In this document: piece after piece, positions 7,493 to 17,579 of the stretch
How positions within the stretch are numbered: the first letter of the stretch is position 1
Layout: every line of letters starts with the position of its first letter
From: Croceivirga lutea
GTDB taxonomy: Bacteria > Bacteroidota > Bacteroidia > Flavobacteriales > Flavobacteriaceae
DNA: 64,000 bases
Direction of reading: 5' to 3'
NCBI RefSeq assembly: GCF_014235875.1
Contig: NZ_JACJUK010000005.1
Span: 286,132-350,131 of the forward strand
Program-made: the position numbers and the translations under genes
The notes under the pieces: generated by a model
The model's database searches: none
The model's input: only the letters and a program-made list of their open reading frames with translations
Told to the model about the DNA's origin: nothing

Positions 7493-10327
7493 ATGTCTGA
7501 TCAAAAAAGACTATTTCTTTTAGATGCATACGCATTAATATTTAGAGGATATTACGCCTTAATTAAGAATCCAAGAATTACTTCATCTGGTATGGATACT
7601 TCTGCCATTTATGGTTTTATGAATTCACTTTTTGATGTGATTAAGCGTGAACAACCAGATCATTTAGCAGTAGCTTTTGATAAAGGAGGAAGCGTAGAGC
7701 GTACAGAAATGTTTGGAGAATATAAAGCTAACAGAGATGAAACACCAGAAGCTATACGAATAGCTGTACCTTATATTCAAGACATCTTAAAGGCTATGAA
7801 GATTCCTGTTGTGGAATTAGAAGGGTATGAAGCAGATGATTTAATAGGAACCCTAGCTAAACAGGCCGAAAAAGAAGGCTATAAAACTTTTATGGTTACC
7901 CCAGACAAAGATTTTGGGCAATTGGTTTCCGAAAACATTTTTATGTATAGACCTGCCAGAATGGGTAATGGTATTGAGATATGGGGAATTCCTGAAATTC
8001 AAAAGCGCTTTGGTGTAAAAAGACCTGAGCAGGTTATAGATTACTTAGGCATGATGGGTGATGCCAGCGACAACATTCCTGGTTTACCTGGGGTTGGTGA
8101 CAAAACCGCTAAAAAATTCTTAGAACAGTTTGATTCTTTAGAAGGTTTATTAGCCAATACAGACCAGTTAAAAGGTAAAATGAAAGAGAAAGTTGAAGCT
8201 AATGCTGAGCTAGGACGATTATCGCGAAAACTGGCCGAAATAAAAACTGACTGCGAGGTAACTTTTGACCCAGAAGACTTTGAAATGTGTGAACCAGATG
8301 CTGAAAAGGTTCAAGAAATTTTTGAAAGTTTAGAGTTTAGAAGATTAAAAGAGCAGTTCATTAAAATTTTCTCTGGCGAGGCAGCTACTACAGCTCAAGT
8401 TACCAGTACAAAAACGGCTAAAGAAGAAGCTAAGGTTGCTGGCAGTGGGCAGTTCACTTTATTTGGCGGAAATCCGGCAGATGCTGCTGCCACTATAAAA
8501 GATGTAAACAGTAGAAAAACCATTGCCGATGTTAGTCACTTGTATCAATTAGTTAAAGAAGGAATGGCAACAGAGTTGTTTATTAAAAACTTAATGAGTC
8601 AACCTTCTGTTTGTTTTGATACTGAAACCACAAGTATTAATCCGTTAGAAGCAGAACTAGTTGGTATAGCATTTTCATGGTCTGCTGGCAAAGGTTATTA
8701 CATGGCATTCCCTGAAGATAAAAGTGAAGCCATGCAACTAATCGAAAAACTTCGCCCGTTTTTTGAAGCTGAGGAAATCGAAAAAATAGGTCAAAATTTG
8801 AAGTATGATATTAAGGTGCTTCAAAACTATAACATCAATGTCAAGGGTGAATTATTTGATACCATGTTGGCACATTACCTCATCAATCCAGATATGAGAC
8901 ATAATATGGATGTTCTGGCAGAAACCTATTTAAATTACACTCCAGTTTCCATAACAGAATTGATAGGCAAAAAAGGAAAGAATCAGCTTAGCATGCGCCA
9001 AGTTCCTATAGAAAAACAAACAGAATATGCGGTCGAAGATGCCGATATTACCTACCAGTTAGCGCAACATTTTAGACCAGAACTCAAAGAAGCAAACACT
9101 ACAAAACTTTTTGAAGAAATTGAAGTTCCATTACTAAGAGTTTTGGCAGCCATGGAACAAGAAGGCATTAATCTTGATCAAGAATTTCTCAACAAACTTT
9201 CCGTTGAATTAGATACTGATATTAAATCATTGGAAACTAATATTTACGAACAAGCAGGAGAAGAATTTAATATTGGTTCCCCAAAACAATTGGGAGAAAT
9301 CTTATTTGGAAAAATGAAGTTGGTAGACAAGCCTAAGAAAACCAAAACTGGTCAATTTTCAACTTCTGAAGATGTACTTTCCTATTTAGCTAAAGACCAT
9401 GAGATAATAAAGAATGTTTTAGATTATCGTGGATTAGCTAAACTCAAAAGCACTTATGTTGATGCGTTGCCAAATGAGGTTCAAAAAGAAACAGGTAGGG
9501 TGCATACAGATTATATGCAAACCGTGGCCGCAACTGGTAGATTAAGTAGCAACAACCCCAATCTACAAAACATTCCTATACGTACAGAACGTGGTAGGCA
9601 GGTAAGAAAAGCATTTATTCCTAGAGATGAAAACTATGTGCTATTAGCTGCGGATTATTCACAAATTGAATTGCGAATTATTGCTGCTTTAAGTGAAGAA
9701 AACACCATGATTTCAGCATTTAAAAATGGAGAAGATATTCATGCATCTACAGCTTCAAAAGTCTTTAATGTACCTATTAATGAAGTTACCCGTGAACAAC
9801 GTAGTAATGCCAAAACTGTAAACTTTGGAATTATCTATGGGGTTTCTGCTTTTGGTTTAAGCAATCAAACAGATTTATCTAGAACCGAAGCTAAAGAGCT
9901 TATAGAGACCTACTACAAAACCTACCCAAAGCTTAGAAACTATATGAGCGACCAAGTAGAATTTGCTCGTGAAAATGGTTATGTACAAACAGTTTTAAGA
10001 AGACGTAGATATCTTAAAGACATAAATTCAGGCAACCAAGTAGTGCGCGGAGCTGCAGAACGTAATGCGGTTAATGCACCTATACAAGGTAGTGCTGCTG
10101 ACATCATAAAAATTGCTATGATTAACATTCACAATAAGTTAACTAAAGGGAATTATAAAACCAAAATGTTATTACAAGTACATGATGAATTGGTTTTTGA
10201 TTGCCATAAAGACGAGTTGGATGAAATGAAAACATTAATTAAGCACGAAATGGAAAATGCCTATAAAATGGATGTCCCCTTAGATGTAGAAGTTGGTGTA
10301 GGACAAAATTGGCTAGAAGCGCATTAA
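7493..10327 (+). CDS. polA: DNA polymerase I
   Basis: This 944-residue PolA carries all three domains. The 5'-3' exonuclease covers 1-300 (LLDAYALIFRGYYAL, GYEADDLIGT, GMMGDASDNIPG). The 3'-5' exonuclease is around 370-560 and keeps its DTE motif (D376, E378), so proofreading should be active. The polymerase domain has motif A DYSQIELR (D721), motif B RSNAKTVNFGIIYG and motif C QVHDELVF (D898). It repairs gaps and removes Okazaki primers. A terminator follows the stop by a few bases, so it looks monocistronic. Confidence 0.97.
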   Translation: MSDQKRLFLLDAYALIFRGYYALIKNPRITSSGMDTSAIYGFMNSLFDVIKREQPDHLAVAFDKGGSVERTEMFGEYKANRDETPEAIRIAVPYIQDILKAMKIPVVELEGYEADDLIGTLAKQAEKEGYKTFMVTPDKDFGQLVSENIFMYRPARMGNGIEIWGIPEIQKRFGVKRPEQVIDYLGMMGDASDNIPGLPGVGDKTAKKFLEQFDSLEGLLANTDQLKGKMKEKVEANAELGRLSRKLAEIKTDCEVTFDPEDFEMCEPDAEKVQEIFESLEFRRLKEQFIKIFSGEAATTAQVTSTKTAKEEAKVAGSGQFTLFGGNPADAAATIKDVNSRKTIADVSHLYQLVKEGMATELFIKNLMSQPSVCFDTETTSINPLEAELVGIAFSWSAGKGYYMAFPEDKSEAMQLIEKLRPFFEAEEIEKIGQNLKYDIKVLQNYNINVKGELFDTMLAHYLINPDMRHNMDVLAETYLNYTPVSITELIGKKGKNQLSMRQVPIEKQTEYAVEDADITYQLAQHFRPELKEANTTKLFEEIEVPLLRVLAAMEQEGINLDQEFLNKLSVELDTDIKSLETNIYEQAGEEFNIGSPKQLGEILFGKMKLVDKPKKTKTGQFSTSEDVLSYLAKDHEIIKNVLDYRGLAKLKSTYVDALPNEVQKETGRVHTDYMQTVAATGRLSSNNPNLQNIPIRTERGRQVRKAFIPRDENYVLLAADYSQIELRIIAALSEENTMISAFKNGEDIHASTASKVFNVPINEVTREQRSNAKTVNFGIIYGVSAFGLSNQTDLSRTEAKELIETYYKTYPKLRNYMSDQVEFARENGYVQTVLRRRRYLKDINSGNQVVRGAAERNAVNAPIQGSAADIIKIAMINIHNKLTKGNYKTKMLLQVHDELVFDCHKDELDEMKTLIKHEMENAYKMDVPLDVEVGVGQNWLEAH

Positions 10328-10332
10328 AAAAG

Positions 10333-10359
10333 AAAAGCACCTTAAAAAGGTGCTTTTTT
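10333..10359 (+). terminator. Terminator of polA
   Basis: Arms AAAAGCACCTT (10333-10343) and AAGGTGCTTTT (10347-10357) pair around a three-base loop, followed by Ts. The hairpin lies just after the polA stop and could also serve the convergent gene. Confidence 0.85.
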
Positions 10360-10377
10360 AGTTCTATTAATTTGCTA

Positions 10378-10932
10378 TTAAAAACTACTAACTAGACGCG
10401 GCGTTCTTTTCTGATTTCGCTTGAAAAGATTGGTAAATGGATTGAAAAAGCTTGTCCATTTAAATGAGGGCAAATCAAACCAAATTTTAAATTTCTGAGC
10501 TACTTCTTTTTGAACTACCAAGTCATTTTTAATTTTAAAATCTACGCTTGAAAGCTCAGATATTTTTTCAATATCACCGTTAATATACACTGCGTTATTG
10601 TTGTCGTTTTCAACATAAAACCGTAGTGTTTGATACACCCCAACAGGTAAGTTAATTTCTTCTAATGTTTTTATAAAAAACCCATTAGACATACCTTTTA
10701 CTACTAAGATTTCTGGGCTTTCAAATGTTTGAATAGTATGTTCTTTGCCATGTTCATCAATTGCCACAAAGTGCTTTAAATTAAGTTGCAATTGTGCCAC
10801 ATTATTGTTTAAGAGTTTACTATTGGTTAAGGTAATTTCTTTACTATTTTTATCATAGCCATAGTAAACATCTAAGCTAAAAGTTGAAGCTGGCCACGAC
10901 CAAATTATTGGATATACTTTTCTATTTTTCAT
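10378..10932 (-). CDS. Hypothetical protein
   Basis: I do not recognise this 184-residue protein. The middle is a beta-rich segment with NLPVGVYQTLRFYVEND, which recalls the ligand-side strands of DUF4382-type extracellular domains. The N-terminus (MKNRKVYPIIWSWPAS) has no clear signal peptide, and the C-terminus is basic and aromatic (WTSFFNPFTNLFKRNQKRTPR). It is convergent with polA across the shared terminator. Codon use resembles the neighbours. The call as a real gene rests on length, AT pattern and lack of a competing frame. Confidence 0.6.
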   Translation of the reverse strand: MKNRKVYPIIWSWPASTFSLDVYYGYDKNSKEITLTNSKLLNNNVAQLQLNLKHFVAIDEHGKEHTIQTFESPEILVVKGMSNGFFIKTLEEINLPVGVYQTLRFYVENDNNNAVYINGDIEKISELSSVDFKIKNDLVVQKEVAQKFKIWFDLPSFKWTSFFNPFTNLFKRNQKRTPRLVSSF

Positions 10933-11093
10933 AATTACTTAATTCAATAATCCAATGCAAAATTGAAAAAGAATACTATGAAGGATAACTATTGAATTGT
11001 CTAATTTATGTGCTAAATTACCTTTATAAGTATCAATTTTACTTTTATTAAGACAATTTAAGATATTGTTGTGTATTCAACAGAAGACATCAA

Positions 11094-13538
11094 TCACTCA
11101 AATACAAAATTATAAGTTAATGAGAACAATGGACTATTCATTAAAGCTAATTCATAAGTACCTAGCGGACTCCCCAAAAAGACATCAGAATCCACATTGG
11201 CTTGCCTTTGTGCATAATACAGATTAAAAGGGTTTTTTCTTCCGTAGAGATTGTACACGGTAAAAGTCCAATCCCCCACCCATCTTTTCTTTAATTTTTT
11301 GCTGTATTTAATTTTCCATGATAAATCTAAACGATGATATGGCCTTAATCTAGCATTATTTCTTTCAATGAAAATAGGCACATCAATATCATCAATACTA
11401 AAAATACTATTTGGTGCAGTATAGGGTCTACCTGTCTGATATGTAAAATTAAAGCTCCAAGTATGAAATTTCTCTCCTTCATAATTCATAGTAGCATTTA
11501 ACACATGTGGTCGGTCAAAATCAGATGGATACCATTGATTATTATTTATTCTATTTACTAGGCTTTCATTTTCTGAACGCATAAAACTTCTAGACCAAGT
11601 ATAATTAAACCATCCATTAAACCTACCTAGTGGTTTATTTAAGCTAAATTCAATACCGTAAGCTTTACCGTCACCTTGAACTACATCTTGTTCTAAAAAT
11701 TCTTGTAAAAAGAAATCTGCACCAGGCTTATAGGTTAGATTATTTCTAATTGCCCTATAATAACCTTCAATACCTATTTCAATATTACCATCATCATAAC
11801 TCTTATAAATTCCTAGTCCATAATTATCACTCTCTTGTGGTCTAACGTATGGGTCTGTTGTTTTCCATCTAGAAGTTGGTAAAGGTGTGGTCGTATTATA
11901 CACATTCTGTAAATATTGAAAGATTCGTGCATAACTTGCTTTAATTGATGATGTTTCATTAAAGGTATAACTTAAGCCTAACCTCGGCTCAAACCCTCCA
12001 TAAGAGTTAACTTTTTCACCACTTTCAAAGCTTATTGTGCTCACCTGATTTTCACCTGTTTCATTATAAATAGCTTGTTCAAACGGACCATTAAGTTGAA
12101 AATGAGTGTAACGCGCTCCTACAGAAAGTGACAAATTTGAAAACGGTTTAAACTCAGTATTTACAAAACCAGAAATTTCAAAACTATTCTCTGGAGTTAA
12201 ACTCACAGGATTTATTGAATTACCTAAACCAGGATTTAAAGTTCCTGGAAATATTTTGTAATTATTAATTTGTAATCCTCCATAATAACTAAAATTATCA
12301 TTTACTTGGTTAGCATATTCTGAAAGTAAGCTTGAATATTTAATATTAGATTCAAATTGCACTTTGTTATCATTACCAACTTCGGGGAATATAGTTTTTG
12401 GTTTATAATCGGAGTGAACCAAAACTGTTTTTAAATTAGCCTCATCCGAAAAAGAATGAATCCAACCCAATGTTCCATTAAGAGTTAAAAAATCATATTG
12501 ATTATTCTCAGCATTGATATTTTCAACTTTAGACACCAAATCAATTTGATAAAAATCTTTACTTAGAAAACCTGTCAAATACAATTGGTCATTTTCTGTT
12601 GGTAAGTATAAAAGTTTTAAGGTACTATCATAGAATCTCGCCTTAGTATCCTTTAATCGTTCTGAAAAAATAGGTAGCAAAAAATCTGTAAAACCTACCC
12701 TACCACCCACAGAAAGCAGCAATTTTTCTTTTATTAAAGGAGTTTCGACCATGAGTCTACTAGAAACTAATCCTATACCACCAGTAATTCTTGTTTTATC
12801 TACATAAGGACTTTTAACCTTTACATCTAAAACTGATGCTACACGACCTCCATATCTAGCCGGAATATTTGCCCTATACAAATCAACGGAAGAAACCATG
12901 TCTGGAGTAAATACCGAAAAAAGACCAAATAAATGAGTGGGATTAAAAACAGGTGCATAATCATATAAAATTAAATTTTGGTCTAAAGAACCTCCTCGAA
13001 TTGAAAGTCCGTTACTAATTTCTCCAGCATTATTAACTCCCGCAAGTAAAGTCATTCCTCTTAAAACATCCAACTCTCCTAGTGCTGCAGGAATTTTTTT
13101 AAGTTCCTTGGAACTTAATTGTACTACCCCCATTTGAGGTCTCTCTATACGTTCGGTTACATTACGAGCCGTTAAAACTACTTCCGATAATTCTTCTTCT
13201 TGTTCTTTAAGTGAAATCCGAAAGAATTTATTATCATTTAAATCAACTTGAAGTGTTTCTTCTTTGTACCCCAAATAAGAAATAACAATTACATAATTAT
13301 CAGCATCTAATACCTTTGAGAACTGTCCATTTTTTTTAGTTACACCTCCACAATTACATGGGGTAATGGCCACTTGCGCATCTTGCAGTGGTATTCTTCT
13401 AGCTTCATCAAAAACACTAATAATCAAAGTAAATTTTTTACTTTCTTGTGACCAAGAAGTGCCAGATATCACTAGCAATAGTAAAACTACTATTTTATAA
13501 AATGTAGGTTTTATACTAAGTACTAATTGTCTTGCCAT
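11094..13538 (-). CDS. TonB-dependent outer-membrane receptor
   Basis: This 814-residue receptor has a signal peptide (about 1-30). A carboxypeptidase-like regulatory beta-sandwich follows (about 37-115; DAQVAITPCNCGG). The plug domain reads ELDVLRGMTLLAGV and LSIRGGSLDQNLILYDYAPV, with ARYGGRVASVLDVKVK after it. The 22-strand barrel ends in SLTYNFVFE, with the terminal aromatic-phobic pattern for BAM insertion. It would import a ligand with TonB-ExbBD energy; the substrate is unknown. Its ATG lies inside the end of the upstream DUF4249 gene (16-nt overlap), so the two are translated as a pair. Confidence 0.92.
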   Translation of the reverse strand: MARQLVLSIKPTFYKIVVLLLLVISGTSWSQESKKFTLIISVFDEARRIPLQDAQVAITPCNCGGVTKKNGQFSKVLDADNYVIVISYLGYKEETLQVDLNDNKFFRISLKEQEEELSEVVLTARNVTERIERPQMGVVQLSSKELKKIPAALGELDVLRGMTLLAGVNNAGEISNGLSIRGGSLDQNLILYDYAPVFNPTHLFGLFSVFTPDMVSSVDLYRANIPARYGGRVASVLDVKVKSPYVDKTRITGGIGLVSSRLMVETPLIKEKLLLSVGGRVGFTDFLLPIFSERLKDTKARFYDSTLKLLYLPTENDQLYLTGFLSKDFYQIDLVSKVENINAENNQYDFLTLNGTLGWIHSFSDEANLKTVLVHSDYKPKTIFPEVGNDNKVQFESNIKYSSLLSEYANQVNDNFSYYGGLQINNYKIFPGTLNPGLGNSINPVSLTPENSFEISGFVNTEFKPFSNLSLSVGARYTHFQLNGPFEQAIYNETGENQVSTISFESGEKVNSYGGFEPRLGLSYTFNETSSIKASYARIFQYLQNVYNTTTPLPTSRWKTTDPYVRPQESDNYGLGIYKSYDDGNIEIGIEGYYRAIRNNLTYKPGADFFLQEFLEQDVVQGDGKAYGIEFSLNKPLGRFNGWFNYTWSRSFMRSENESLVNRINNNQWYPSDFDRPHVLNATMNYEGEKFHTWSFNFTYQTGRPYTAPNSIFSIDDIDVPIFIERNNARLRPYHRLDLSWKIKYSKKLKKRWVGDWTFTVYNLYGRKNPFNLYYAQRQANVDSDVFLGSPLGTYELALMNSPLFSLTYNFVFE

Positions 13539-14656
13539 TCTGGTGGTGCTATTGCGGTTCTATATTTAGATTCTGAGCATAGAGCGCTTATTGTAGGCGG
13601 CGGAGGTAAAGGTGACATTAGTGTTGGTTCTATACTTAATGGATAGGTGGTTTCTAATTGATTTTCTTCTATTTCTGTCCTATCCACAAATAAATACCGT
13701 TGTGAGGTGGCAACCGCAGTAAATCTACCAAAAACAAAATCTTCATCGTCATTTGGATTGAACATATTACCCAAAAGAGGTGCTGCCGGTGGTGCATTTA
13801 CCCCTCTATTATTTTCAACCAAGTCTTTAAGTGTTTTATAATACCTATAGGCAGAAGAATTAATGGTATATAAATTAACCTCAACAACCATATCTTGTTT
13901 GGTGTATAACAAGGCATTACCAACAATAAAATTTTGAATTTCATTTCCATTCACAAATTCATCTTGTAAAATAGAAACGTTTTCAGGGTATCTAATTCGC
14001 CAGCATTGAGATTCACAGGGATAGTCATAATAAGGAGCTAAACCAGCTAAGTTTTGAGGAAGTCGTTGGCATTCTTCATCTCTGTAATACCCTTCAAAAC
14101 AACGTTCACAAATCTCTAAATTTTCAAATGTTCTAAATGTTAGATAGTAATTATTACCCTCAGAAGGCGGGTCTGTAAAAGTAGCCTGGATACGATGACC
14201 AGGCACAAAACTTGGTCCAAAAATAGTTTCTCTAAACTCTAATTCCGGATTGTAATTAACAGAAATTTCGCTAATGGGTACCACTTCTCTAACAGTCTCT
14301 ACTTTTGATTCATAGGTTTTACCATTTGGCATTAAAATTCTAATTCTATATTGTTCGCCCACGTTTACTGCAAAATCTCTTGGCAACAGATAAGATTCTT
14401 TAATTTCATTTAATTCTTGTGTGGCACCAGTGGATACATTTTCCACAGTAACTCTAGCCCCTTGAACAAAGTTTACTCTATATACCCCAAATTCAATAGC
14501 AGATTCATTAATTGAAACAAAAGAGGCACCAGGTTCCGTTGAAATAATACCTTCCACAAAAACAAGACCCGGCACTAACTCAAATTCAGGCGGTACGGGT
14601 TCTACGCATTGCCAAAATAGAATAGGCAATAAAAATATTAGGAAAGTATTTTTCAT
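13523..14656 (-). CDS. DUF4249 lipoprotein, partner of the TonB receptor
   Basis: This protein of about 377 residues starts best at ATG 14656 (MKNTFLIFLLPILFWQC), giving a signal peptide with lipobox cysteine. The frame stays open to a TTG at 14686, but that would bury the signal. DUF4249 proteins (Ig-like beta domains) are regularly encoded with CarboxypepD_reg TonB receptors and are presumed surface lipoproteins that help capture the ligand. Several cysteines (CERCFEG, CQRLP, CESQCW) in the middle suggest disulfides. It overlaps the receptor gene by 16 nt. Confidence 0.85.
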   Translation of the reverse strand: MKNTFLIFLLPILFWQCVEPVPPEFELVPGLVFVEGIISTEPGASFVSINESAIEFGVYRVNFVQGARVTVENVSTGATQELNEIKESYLLPRDFAVNVGEQYRIRILMPNGKTYESKVETVREVVPISEISVNYNPELEFRETIFGPSFVPGHRIQATFTDPPSEGNNYYLTFRTFENLEICERCFEGYYRDEECQRLPQNLAGLAPYYDYPCESQCWRIRYPENVSILQDEFVNGNEIQNFIVGNALLYTKQDMVVEVNLYTINSSAYRYYKTLKDLVENNRGVNAPPAAPLLGNMFNPNDDEDFVFGRFTAVATSQRYLFVDRTEIEENQLETTYPLSIEPTLMSPLPPPPTISALCSESKYRTAIAPPEWQDN

Positions 14657-14802
14657 TTTTTGATTGGTCAGTAACAAGATAATCAATTAGTTGGTATAGT
14701 TTTTTAACAACTCATAAATAAATAGCGCTAAAGCCAAGTCCTAAGCACTAAACTTAACTGAGAATTGTATTTACACTAATAGAAAAATAGTACCTTACCA
14801 AC

Positions 14803-15786
14803 ATGAAAATTAATGTAACCTTTTTGTGGTTATTTCTTGCACTATCTGGTTTAATGAACTGTTCCAGCGATAATGAAATTGCTGCTGAAGAAGCAACTCC
14901 AAATTCTTCTGAAAATACAGAAGAAATCGCAAATCCCAACGGAGAACGTTACATTTCTGAAGTTTTTGATGATTATACGGTGACCACAGATATTGAATTT
15001 GCCACGGTAGTTAATGCAGATAATGAAGAAGAAACGTTACGTCTAGATTTTTATGAACCAGAAGGCGACATAGAAACTGCTAGACCATTAATAGTATTTG
15101 CACATGGAGGGGGTCTTATAAGAGGTGATAAAGAGGAGGGCGTTTTTTTAGCGCCTTTATTTTGCAAATCGGGGTATACTGTAGCTTCAATAAATTATAG
15201 ATTAGCCAATTCACAAGCCAATAGCGCTGTAATGCTTACAGGACTAATAGATGCTGTGAATGATATGAAAGCGGCAGTTCGTTTTTTAAAAGAAAGAAAA
15301 GATGAATTCAGAATTGATTCAAACCAAATAACTATTGGTGGTACATCTGCTGGTGCCTTTCTAGCATTGCATTACGGCTATGTAGAAAGTGGTCAAGAGC
15401 TGGCTGAAATTGCAGGCATGCCAATTTTAACCTACTTCAATGAAAATGGAGGATTAGAAGGTAATTCAGGAAATTCAGGTTCCGCTTTTCCCGTAAAAGC
15501 AGTTTTTAATTTTGCTGGAGCTTTAGCAAATTCTTCTTTGTTAGATGAAAATGAAGCGCCTATATTTAGTGCTCACGGCACAGCTGATGATACGGTGCCA
15601 TATGAAAGAGGTGAAGCTGATGAAAGTGGCATTCAAACTGAAGGTTCCAAACTCATACACGACAGAGCCAATGAAGTGGGTGTAACTAATAAATTAATTA
15701 CTATACCTAACGGTTCTCATAATGTTGTAGGTGAGTGTAGCAACTGCTTAGAAGAATTACGTGCTTTTTTGTTTGAGCAACAGTAA
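14803..15786 (+). CDS. Alpha/beta hydrolase, esterase-like lipoprotein
   Basis: This 327-residue protein begins with a lipoprotein signal (LSGLMNCSS, Cys20) and an acidic linker. The alpha/beta-hydrolase fold is of the carboxylesterase / BD-FAE type: oxyanion motif FAHGGGLI, nucleophile elbow GGTSAGAF (Ser), GTADDTVPY (acid) and NGSHNVV (His). It probably cleaves an ester or acyl group outside the cell or in the periplasm. The substrate is unknown. It is convergent with the MarR gene, with three bases between stops. Confidence 0.87.
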   Translation: MKINVTFLWLFLALSGLMNCSSDNEIAAEEATPNSSENTEEIANPNGERYISEVFDDYTVTTDIEFATVVNADNEEETLRLDFYEPEGDIETARPLIVFAHGGGLIRGDKEEGVFLAPLFCKSGYTVASINYRLANSQANSAVMLTGLIDAVNDMKAAVRFLKERKDEFRIDSNQITIGGTSAGAFLALHYGYVESGQELAEIAGMPILTYFNENGGLEGNSGNSGSAFPVKAVFNFAGALANSSLLDENEAPIFSAHGTADDTVPYERGEADESGIQTEGSKLIHDRANEVGVTNKLITIPNGSHNVVGECSNCLEELRAFLFEQQ

Positions 15787-15789
15787 TTA

Positions 15790-16233
15790 CTATTCCAAAT
15801 AATTATCACCTACTTGGTCTAAAACTTTTAAAAAGGTATCAAAGTCTTCTTTTTGAATATTCTTAACGGCAAGTTTTCTAAGTTCTTTTCCATGAGGTAA
15901 CACTAAATCAATTACTTCTTGTCCAGATTGGGTTAACTCTAGTTTAAATCGTTTTAAGTCACCTTCAAACCTAGATTTAGTTAACCAGCCTTTTTTCTCT
16001 AGCTTTCCTATAACGCGTGAAATAGTAGCTCTATTTCTAAAATTAGATTGTACAATTTCACGTTGAGAAGCTTCATCGCCCAACACATAAACCTGATGTA
16101 AAATCACCCATTGTTCTATAGTCATATCTACATCTAAACTTAAAAACAGGCGCAAATAAGCATCTTGTATTTTACGTAGTACTAAGTCTAAATGTAACCC
16201 TATCCCCTGTATTTCATCAATTTTATTGAGCAT
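15790..16233 (-). CDS. MarR family transcriptional regulator
   Basis: This 147-residue winged-helix protein has the MarR core: the helix-turn-helix around SQREIVQSNFRNRATISRVIGKLEKKGW and the wing KSRFEGDLKRFKLELTQSGQE. It is divergent from the tyrosine-degradation operon. The 135-bp space between them holds a perfect inverted repeat over the likely promoter, so it most simply acts as the local repressor, released by an aromatic intermediate. That role is inferred from position. Confidence 0.9.
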   Translation of the reverse strand: MLNKIDEIQGIGLHLDLVLRKIQDAYLRLFLSLDVDMTIEQWVILHQVYVLGDEASQREIVQSNFRNRATISRVIGKLEKKGWLTKSRFEGDLKRFKLELTQSGQEVIDLVLPHGKELRKLAVKNIQKEDFDTFLKVLDQVGDNYLE

Positions 16234-16289
16234 ACCAATAACCTAAAATCAACAATGGCTTAATATATCATAATTAACTTAAAATTCGC

Positions 16290-16344
16290 TTTCGAAAACG
16301 TTATCGAAAACAAATATTTATTATTTTTGTTGCATTAGCAACAA
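16290..16344 (+). promoter_or_regulatory. hppD promoter with overlapping MarR-type operator
   Basis: TATTTTTG (16322-16329) matches the -7 element. Overlapping it, TTGTTGC-atta-GCAACAA (16327-16344) is a perfect inverted repeat of the size and TTGC...GCAA pattern that MarR dimers bind. A second inverted repeat TTTCGA-N8-TCGAAA (16290-16309) lies where the -33 region would be. Binding at either would block the promoter. Confidence 0.55.
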
Positions 16345-16368
16345 TTTTAACTAAACTAAGATAATAGC

Positions 16369-17499
16369 ATGAATACTTCCACATTAACTGAGACAAAAGA
16401 AGCTCAAGATTTTATGCCCATAAATGGCACTGATTATATTGAGCTTTATGTAGGCAATTCTAAACAAGCAGCTCATTATTACAAGACCGCGTTTGGTTTT
16501 CAATCGTATGCTTACGCAGGTTTACGAACCGGCTTAAAAGACCGTGAAAGTTATGTTGTTATTCAAGACAAAATTAGACTTGTTTTAACCACTCCTTTAA
16601 AAAGCGGTACTGAAATTGGTAAACATATAGACAAGCATGGAGATGGCGTAAAGGTAGTCGCACTATGGGTAGAAGATGCAACAACGGCTTATAATACCGC
16701 AATGGAAAGAGGAGCTAAATCGTATATGGAACCTACCCTAGAAAAAGACAATGATGGAGAAGTGGTACGTGCTGGCATCTACACTTACGGTGAAACGGTG
16801 CATATCTTCGTAGAACGCAGAAATTATAATGGTACTTTCTTACCAGGTTTTATAAAATGGGAAACTCCAGATTACAATCCTGCGCCAACAGGATTAAAAT
16901 TTGTAGACCACATGGTAGGTAATGTAGGTTGGAATAAAATGAACCACTGGGTTGAGTTTTATGAAAACGTAATGGGTTTTAAGAACATTCTTTCATTTGA
17001 TGACAATGATATTTCCACAGAATACACTGCATTAATGAGTAAAGTAATGAGTAATGGCAACGGTAGAATTAAATTCCCAATTAACGAACCAGCAGAAGGC
17101 AAGAAAAAATCACAAGTAGAAGAATACTTAGATTTTTATGAAGGCGAAGGTGTTCAGCACATTGCGGTAGCTACAGATGATATAATAAAAACAGTTCGTG
17201 ATTTACGCAGTAGAGGTGTAGAGTTTTTACAAGTTCCAAGTACTTATTACGATGTGGTTTCTGACCGTGTTGGAGAGATTGATGAAGATATTGCACCATT
17301 ACAAGAACTAGGTATTTTAGTTGATAGAGATGATGAAGGGTATTTACTTCAAATATTTACTAAGCCAGTTGAGCCAAGGCCAACTATGTTTTTTGAAATT
17401 ATTCAGCGTAAAGGAGCTCAGTCTTTTGGAAAAGGAAACTTTAAAGCACTTTTTGAAGCCATTGAGCGTGAGCAAGAACTAAGAGGCACCTTACATTAA
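16369..17499 (+). CDS. hppD: 4-hydroxyphenylpyruvate dioxygenase
   Basis: This 376-residue vicinal-oxygen-chelate enzyme turns 4-hydroxyphenylpyruvate into homogentisate. The three Fe(II) ligands are present: H181 (KFVDHMVGNV), H264 (GVQHIAVATDD) and E343 (FFEIIQRKG). The C-terminal gating helix GNFKALFEAIEREQ is intact. Length is normal for the bacterial enzyme. It is the first gene of the tyrosine catabolic operon, behind the MarR-type operator, with hmgA 80 nt downstream. Confidence 0.95.
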   Translation: MNTSTLTETKEAQDFMPINGTDYIELYVGNSKQAAHYYKTAFGFQSYAYAGLRTGLKDRESYVVIQDKIRLVLTTPLKSGTEIGKHIDKHGDGVKVVALWVEDATTAYNTAMERGAKSYMEPTLEKDNDGEVVRAGIYTYGETVHIFVERRNYNGTFLPGFIKWETPDYNPAPTGLKFVDHMVGNVGWNKMNHWVEFYENVMGFKNILSFDDNDISTEYTALMSKVMSNGNGRIKFPINEPAEGKKKSQVEEYLDFYEGEGVQHIAVATDDIIKTVRDLRSRGVEFLQVPSTYYDVVSDRVGEIDEDIAPLQELGILVDRDDEGYLLQIFTKPVEPRPTMFFEIIQRKGAQSFGKGNFKALFEAIEREQELRGTLH

Positions 17500-17579
17500 T
17501 AGTACGAGTAAAATAGAGCTAACGATTGAATGAACATAATTCAATTGTTAGCCTTACCTTAATCATTAAAATTTAGCAT

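Noticed and set aside
17540..17560. Another GTTAGCC copy near 17545 as a further cassette site
   Set aside because: It lies between hppD and hmgA, has no complementary partner or hairpin, and is best taken as chance.
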